The notes under the pieces were generated by a model. It worked only from the letters and a program-made list of their open reading frames with translations. It ran no database searches and was not told the DNA's origin. A stretch of 32,042 bases of DNA from a virus. Position 1 is the stretch's first letter, and each line of letters starts with the position of its first letter. Shown piece after piece: positions 27,956 to 32,042 of the stretch. The stretch is taken from positions 1 to 32,042 of IMG/VR virus record IMGVR_UViG_3300025704_000076; one strand, 5' to 3'. Position numbers and translations under genes: made by a program.

Positions 27956-30429
27956 ACCGTTGTTTCTCCGTGTATCGGCATACCCCAGCCTAAGATCTGA
28001 CAATCTTTAGCTGGTGATGTTTCAAACTTAAAGGCTACAGCTCTGCCTCTTCCTCTCACCTTAGTCTTAGATGTTATAACCTCGTAGCCATAATCAAACT
28101 CATCATCTACATCTTGAGGTATAAAGTTTCTAGGTAATCGATACCCTTCAAAAGGTCTACTCCATTTACCACTAGATGAACTGCTTGCAAAATCCCACCG
28201 AGCTGTTACAGAACAACTTGAAGGATTTATAGCCTCTAATTCACCATCGATTTCAACGAATCCTGATTCTGATCTATTAAAGTGCATAGACAAATACGGG
28301 ATTTGCTTCTCTCTCTGTGTATCACCACCAAGTTCTGCGCCTGTTGTCAAGTATGCAGCGGAATCTACCTCACCCCAGTCCTTAAAGTCAAGGCCACCAT
28401 ACAGTCCAAAAGATAACTCATAGTTTCCACCAGAAGCAGAAGGTGTCATCATTAAATACTTAGTTACTCCAGCACTTCGTCCCTTGGTAGGGACTGTGAC
28501 AACAACATCTTCTCCATTAACTACTACTTGTTCTCCATCCACAACAACAGACTGTACTTCATTTACTGTTACGAAGTTCTCTGTCTCCATGTAGGCGGCA
28601 ATCGTTGTTCCTTCTGACGAATCCCCTATCTTTCTTGGATAGAATGATTGCAACACTGTGTCTAATACCAACTCTTTGTTGTAAGAGTGCTTAAAGTTTA
28701 CACCATTGTAGTCGTCACTGTCGTTATACATCCAAGTTATCTTACGATTTACTGCGTCGAAGCGGCCTTTAGCTACATTCTTACTGACAGCAGGAATAGC
28801 GTTATAGAAAGTTTGAATAGTTCGCTCTGATATATTCTGTGCAGCCATCTTACCACTGATATTGTCAGATACTAAAGCATATACACCACCCTCACTCCAG
28901 TAGTACACTACATCCTCTGCAACAATAACACTAGAAGGGCTTTCACAGCCTATGTTTGTAATCTGGCTTATGCTGAAATCATCTGCACGAAACACACCAT
29001 CAGGTCCAGTGATTTCCCATATACCATTCTTAGCTATAACAACTAAGGATGCACGAGCCACTACTAGCTTAATAATCTGAGAAGCCTCTGCGATCTTTAA
29101 GAAACCACCATCAGTTGCTAACAACCCAAGAGGATCTTCCTCGGTAGGGTCTGCATTCTGGTAACATTTCTCAAAGTCTTTAAAGTTCTCAACACTCTTT
29201 GAGAAAAACAAACAGCCAGTGTAGTCTGGACTAATATCATCAGGATCATTTATCCGACTCTCTATTCCAGAGTAGAATATCCTATTAGCATATGTTGCAA
29301 CAACAGATATATTACTAAGCTCCTCGTCCAGAGGAAGGTCCAAGATCTTTGTTTGCTCTTCCCTAGATTGTCCTCTTTTAAAAGCATCAATAATGTATCT
29401 GCCTTTAGGAGCAGCCGTTGTTGGTGGTCCTTGTATATTTAATAAACTGGTCTTGAAGTAAGGGTTTCCATCAGAGTCTGTAGAGTTGCCTATATATCTT
29501 ATATCAGAGTTTGATGGATAACCTGTTGAAGATTGAGCTGTGTATACTACCCTCGTTCCATCATCGATAGGTAATCCATGCCTAGATGATATTTTCTCAA
29601 TTTCTTTTATTCTACGGACAACGCCTCCAAAACCACCCGATCCTTTAATGGTGAGTTCTCCGTTTTTGTAGTTCTTAGGGTACAACTCCTGAAGCGTGAT
29701 ATTTCGTGCTTGCCTTTGGTAGCTTTTCCAAACACCGCTGGTAGCATTACCCTGCCCATTAGTTGCTCCGACCCATCCTTGGTTTTGTAGGTTGTACTTG
29801 TGATCGTTCTCCAAGATTACAGGTCTTTCGTCCACAGGAAGTCCGTCATCTGGCCCCCATAGATCCCTCACCCTTAATAAAATAGGATCAGCTCTAAGAA
29901 TTCTATCTCCAGTTCCTACTACCTCTCGTGTGTACTCTATGTAAAGAGGGTGGTCCATTTCTGTACTAGCAATGACCAATACACCACCGAGAGATGTAAA
30001 AGATACAGGCTCGTTTCCTGATATGACATTCGGAAGTACGTTGCCATCTAGTAATAGAGGCTGTGCAACACCGAACTCATCTTTGTTTAGCATAGCAGTA
30101 GATAATGACTCAGCAGATAGGTCTGTAAACCATAAAGCATTTCCGACCTGAACTACACCTAGTGATATGGTTGGATCGTTGTCCACATTGGTCCACTTGT
30201 AAGAGCCAATAGCGTGGTTGGACGAAGCGTTAGCATCTCTAAGGGTATCTATCCTTGTACCAGTAGGCTCTTCAATCATACCAAACCTGCGCTGAATACT
30301 CCCATCCCTGTTCAGCTCAAAGTTACTTATCTCTTTGGCAGCGTTTGGCGGGAACGTCAAAGCGGTGGTCTCTGTGATGAGTCCACCTGTAAAGTTAGTC
30401 TTTTCTAAACTTGTTTTTGCTGTAGCCAT
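27952..30429 (-). CDS. Tail tubular protein B (T7 gp12-like nozzle), 825 aa
   Basis: Forms the lower tail tube. The opening 'NFTGGLITETTALTFPPNAA' and 'EISNFELNRDGSIQRRFGMI' is the usual N-terminal pattern of gp12-like proteins, and the rest is beta-rich ('ASLVVIAKNGIWEITGPDGV', 'VYYWSEGGVYAL', 'VNRKITWMYND'). Length is near T7 gp12 (794 aa). A short valine repeat (VVVDGEQVVVNGEDVVV) lies around 28500-28555. ATG 30429 is chosen (MATAKTSLEK); a GTG at 30447 would add six residues. It overlaps the 65-aa gene by 35 nt. Confidence 0.85.
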   Translation of the reverse strand: MATAKTSLEKTNFTGGLITETTALTFPPNAAKEISNFELNRDGSIQRRFGMIEEPTGTRIDTLRDANASSNHAIGSYKWTNVDNDPTISLGVVQVGNALWFTDLSAESLSTAMLNKDEFGVAQPLLLDGNVLPNVISGNEPVSFTSLGGVLVIASTEMDHPLYIEYTREVVGTGDRILRADPILLRVRDLWGPDDGLPVDERPVILENDHKYNLQNQGWVGATNGQGNATSGVWKSYQRQARNITLQELYPKNYKNGELTIKGSGGFGGVVRRIKEIEKISSRHGLPIDDGTRVVYTAQSSTGYPSNSDIRYIGNSTDSDGNPYFKTSLLNIQGPPTTAAPKGRYIIDAFKRGQSREEQTKILDLPLDEELSNISVVATYANRIFYSGIESRINDPDDISPDYTGCLFFSKSVENFKDFEKCYQNADPTEEDPLGLLATDGGFLKIAEASQIIKLVVARASLVVIAKNGIWEITGPDGVFRADDFSISQITNIGCESPSSVIVAEDVVYYWSEGGVYALVSDNISGKMAAQNISERTIQTFYNAIPAVSKNVAKGRFDAVNRKITWMYNDSDDYNGVNFKHSYNKELVLDTVLQSFYPRKIGDSSEGTTIAAYMETENFVTVNEVQSVVVDGEQVVVNGEDVVVTVPTKGRSAGVTKYLMMTPSASGGNYELSFGLYGGLDFKDWGEVDSAAYLTTGAELGGDTQREKQIPYLSMHFNRSESGFVEIDGELEAINPSSCSVTARWDFASSSSSGKWSRPFEGYRLPRNFIPQDVDDEFDYGYEVITSKTKVRGRGRAVAFKFETSPAKDCQILGWGMPIHGETTV

Positions 30430-30592
30430 CTTTAGGTTTTCTCTCACGTTTGATTGCTTTGTATCGATCTACTGCATCATTAGCTTCTTTAATGCCAGTG
30501 TAGTATCCTGACAACATATCAGGAAGTTGTCCACCGCCTTCATACTTTATATAGAATCCATATGGTCCTTGCATTACTTTTAAGTCTTTCAT
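30395..30592 (-). CDS. Small basic protein in the tail operon, 65 aa, unknown
   Basis: ATG 30592 overlaps the gp11-like stop by ATGA. The product starts with strands (MKDLKVMQGPYGFYIKYEGG), has a helix (YYTGIKEANDAVDRYKAIKR) and ends in a strongly basic tail (KRERKPKDGYSKNKFRKD). Placed between the two tail-tube genes; possibly a small virion or assembly protein. No family is recognised. Confidence 0.65.
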   Translation of the reverse strand: MKDLKVMQGPYGFYIKYEGGGQLPDMLSGYYTGIKEANDAVDRYKAIKRERKPKDGYSKNKFRKD

Positions 30593-31347
30593 TTCACAGG
30601 AGTCCTTGCGTAGTTAGGCATACGGATACCACCATGTGCTCTCCAATTCTTACGGGCCATAGCATGACGTTGACGTTGAGCTTGTTGCTCACTCTTGTTG
30701 TCAGTCAATTGCTTTAGTCTACCGAAGCACGCAGCCTTAGCCTCAGCCAGTAGGCGAGAGAAGGCTTCTTCAGGTAAGTCTGGTATGAAGCTGTCGCTAA
30801 CAGTCCATGACGGGTTACGTGTGGCCACACACTGCGACTTAGAGTTCTGTAGGTTAGATTCTACAGCACTGTCATATGAATTGAATACAATGTACTCATC
30901 ATCAAAGCTGGTCCAGTAGGTAGGTGCTGCATCATTCTTAATAGCAAGAGAAACACCTGAGTAATCTACCACTGTGTCTACATTGTCAGCATCTGTATTG
31001 TAATCGTTAACCAGCTTTAAGTATTCATCAGGATATTTATATTCAACATCATGAATCTTAGCTTTAGTTTCACCTGCCTTCTTCTTGTCATACTTCAAAC
31101 CTTCTAATGCTTTAACATTAACAGGTAGTTTCATGTGAGTAGGCTTAGCAGATGTACCACTATCCAATGCCATCAGGCTTCGTAGGTGAGGCCATCCATC
31201 TCTGCTATCTATCATATCATAGAAGCTACTCTTAATGATACCAACAACCTGTAGGCTATCTGGTGTATCATTGATGCTATTGACCTCATCACTATCCATA
31301 TCGGATAGGATGTCTTGGGTCATATCTAGTAATGTTAACTTAGGCAT
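30589..31347 (-). CDS. Tail tubular protein A / head-tail adaptor (T7 gp11-like), 252 aa
   Basis: The start 'LTLLDMTQDILSDMDSDEVN', then 'INDTPDSLQVVGIIKSSFYD', is the typical helical N-terminus of gp11-like tail tube/adaptor proteins, followed by a beta domain ('DEYIVFNSYDSAVES', 'WTVSDSFIPDLPEE') and a C-terminal helix with many Gln and Arg (KSEQQAQRQRHAMARKNWRA). Length is somewhat above T7 gp11 (196 aa), as in relatives. Gene order, directly before gp12, supports it. TAATG overlap with the preceding gene. Confidence 0.85.
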   Translation of the reverse strand: MPKLTLLDMTQDILSDMDSDEVNSINDTPDSLQVVGIIKSSFYDMIDSRDGWPHLRSLMALDSGTSAKPTHMKLPVNVKALEGLKYDKKKAGETKAKIHDVEYKYPDEYLKLVNDYNTDADNVDTVVDYSGVSLAIKNDAAPTYWTSFDDEYIVFNSYDSAVESNLQNSKSQCVATRNPSWTVSDSFIPDLPEEAFSRLLAEAKAACFGRLKQLTDNKSEQQAQRQRHAMARKNWRAHGGIRMPNYARTPVK

Positions 31348-31943
31348 TATAGAGTCTCCCCACTGGTTCGTGTTATAAAGATTGCTGGCTCAGTTATGTC
31401 TATTGTTCCGGTATCAACTTCTAAAAAGATCTGCATACCGTTAGCTAAGAAAGTTGCTAAACAAAATACAGCAGTTGATACTGATATAGAGTAAGGAGCT
31501 GCACCGTCTACTGCCAGCTCTTCGGAAACAACAACAGTAGAAGGAGTTGCCCCTCCTCCTATGTCGTACTGTATTGTAATTTTATTAGGCGTTCCTGACC
31601 TAGCAGTAACTGGAAGGTCTAGTCTAACTATATAAGAGTCACCTAATGCAGCAGGGGTCATCACATCAGCTGTTGTATCCCAGAGAGTGGAAACACCTGT
31701 TGGTGCATAAGTATCTAATATAGAAGTGGCACCGTCAATACTCAGCTTCGCAGCCGTGGTATTGAATGTTTGAGCCGCAGCTCCATCTTTATAATAAATC
31801 CAACCATGTGGTTGAGGAGCTTGGCCAGACCATACACCACTGCCTGCACCATCTGCTACATATACATGTCCTGCTGTAGCTGTGGATGCTCCCTTGGGTT
31901 CATGAATCTCACCCGCTCCTATACTATTATGTTCTATCGCCAT
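31347..31943 (-). CDS. Head-fibre or decoration-like virion protein, 198 aa
   Basis: ATG 31943 follows AGGAA. The N-terminus 'GEIHEPKGASTATAGHVYVA' followed by DGAGSGVW is a pattern found at the start of phage fibre or head-decoration proteins. The rest is beta-rich and low in charge (YIVRLDLPVTARSGTPNKIT, TVVVSEELAVDGAAPYSISV, MQIFLEVDTGTIDI), like a trimeric jelly-roll knob. Position just after the presumed capsid gene fits decoration of the head. Exact role unknown. Confidence 0.7.
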   Translation of the reverse strand: MAIEHNSIGAGEIHEPKGASTATAGHVYVADGAGSGVWSGQAPQPHGWIYYKDGAAAQTFNTTAAKLSIDGATSILDTYAPTGVSTLWDTTADVMTPAALGDSYIVRLDLPVTARSGTPNKITIQYDIGGGATPSTVVVSEELAVDGAAPYSISVSTAVFCLATFLANGMQIFLEVDTGTIDITEPAIFITRTSGETL

Positions 31944-31974
31944 CTCAATTTCCTACATGATTGATTAATACAAA

Positions 31975-32024
31975 CCTTTTAATACTTATATTGCCTACGC
32001 ATAAGCAGCATAACTATTAAAAGG
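31975..32024 (-). repeat. Long inverted repeat between presumed capsid and fibre genes
   Basis: CCTTTTAATA (31975-31984) is perfectly matched by TATTAAAAGG (32015-32024). After one C-C mismatch, four more pairs form (TTAT 31986-31989 with ATAA 32010-32013). The stem thus has about 14 pairs around a 20-nt loop, and the loop holds the stop codon of the upstream gene. There is no T run beyond it, so it is not a classic terminator. It may be an RNase III site or an attenuator controlling levels of the downstream mRNA. Confidence 0.6.
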
Positions 32025-32042
32025 ATAGGAGGCCCGAAGACC
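31995..32042 (-). CDS. C-terminal end of an upstream gene, probably major capsid protein (partial)
   Basis: On the minus strand the frame from the window edge reads GLRASYPFNSYAAYA and stops at TAG (31997-31995). The last residues look like the C-terminus of a real protein, and T7-like order puts the capsid gene right before the tail tube genes. The capsid call is inference from position; only 15 residues are visible. Confidence 0.45.
   Translation of the reverse strand, partial: GLRASYPFNSYAAYA

Noticed and set aside
28494-28556. Valine-rich short repeat in the gp12-like protein as a special element
   Set aside because: Repeats of the VVVDGE/VVVNGE type are common in phage beta-rich virion proteins and the DNA copies are diverged.

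Overview
The window looks like the left ~32 kb of a lytic, T7-like (short-tailed) phage genome of the marine type that lacks its own RNA polymerase. The mix of genes recalls the VpV262/cobavirus group (Zobellviridae); that placement is from memory of gene content, not from a search. No integrase, repressor or tRNA gene was seen. The capsid, portal and terminase genes should lie to the right of the window; only what seems to be the last 15 codons of the capsid gene are present.

Layout. (1) 1-972 has no convincing gene. It carries a GC-rich inverted repeat around an alternating purine/pyrimidine tract, two sigma-70-like promoters with related downstream sequence, and a long leader closed by a perfect 12-bp inverted repeat. 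(2) 973-4962 (+) is a dense array of 21 small early-type genes, most of unknown function, often joined by ATGA or TAATG overlaps. (3) 5074-18246 (+) is the replication and metabolism region: a sigma factor, a T7 gp4-like primase-helicase, a family A DNA polymerase, an HNH endonuclease, a likely single-strand DNA binding protein, a strong terminator at 11063-11090, then a 5'-3' exonuclease, a second HNH protein, a DnaQ-like exonuclease, a DUF3310 protein, a vitamin B12-dependent ribonucleotide reductase, an exported fibronectin-III-like protein and a ClpX-like AAA+ ATPase, with small proteins between them. (4) 18243-32042 (-) is the virion and lysis operon, read right to left: (capsid end), fibre/decoration-like protein, gp11-like and gp12-like tail tube proteins, a 2OG-Fe(II) oxygenase, a GNAT protein where T7 has gp13, a gp14-like protein, a 1615-aa and a 634-aa internal (ejection) protein, a GH24 lysozyme, two membrane proteins that are holin candidates, and a small acidic protein. 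The two operons meet tail to tail and share a TTAA that holds both stop codons.

How it may work together. Host RNA polymerase would start from the two left promoters and make the small takeover proteins and the sigma factor, which could then direct host polymerase to later genes. The exonucleases degrade host DNA or process replication ends, and the B12-dependent reductase supplies dNTPs to the helicase-primase/polymerase replisome. The most interesting items are the ClpX-like ATPase that keeps a ClpP-docking IGF loop but has a different N-terminus; a polymerase with three linked changes in its nucleotide pocket; the structured leader; a hairpin spanning the presumed capsid stop codon; a set of single-span membrane microproteins; and a virion operon carrying an oxygenase and an acetyltransferase-fold gene. 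All functional statements rest on reading motifs by eye; no searches were run.
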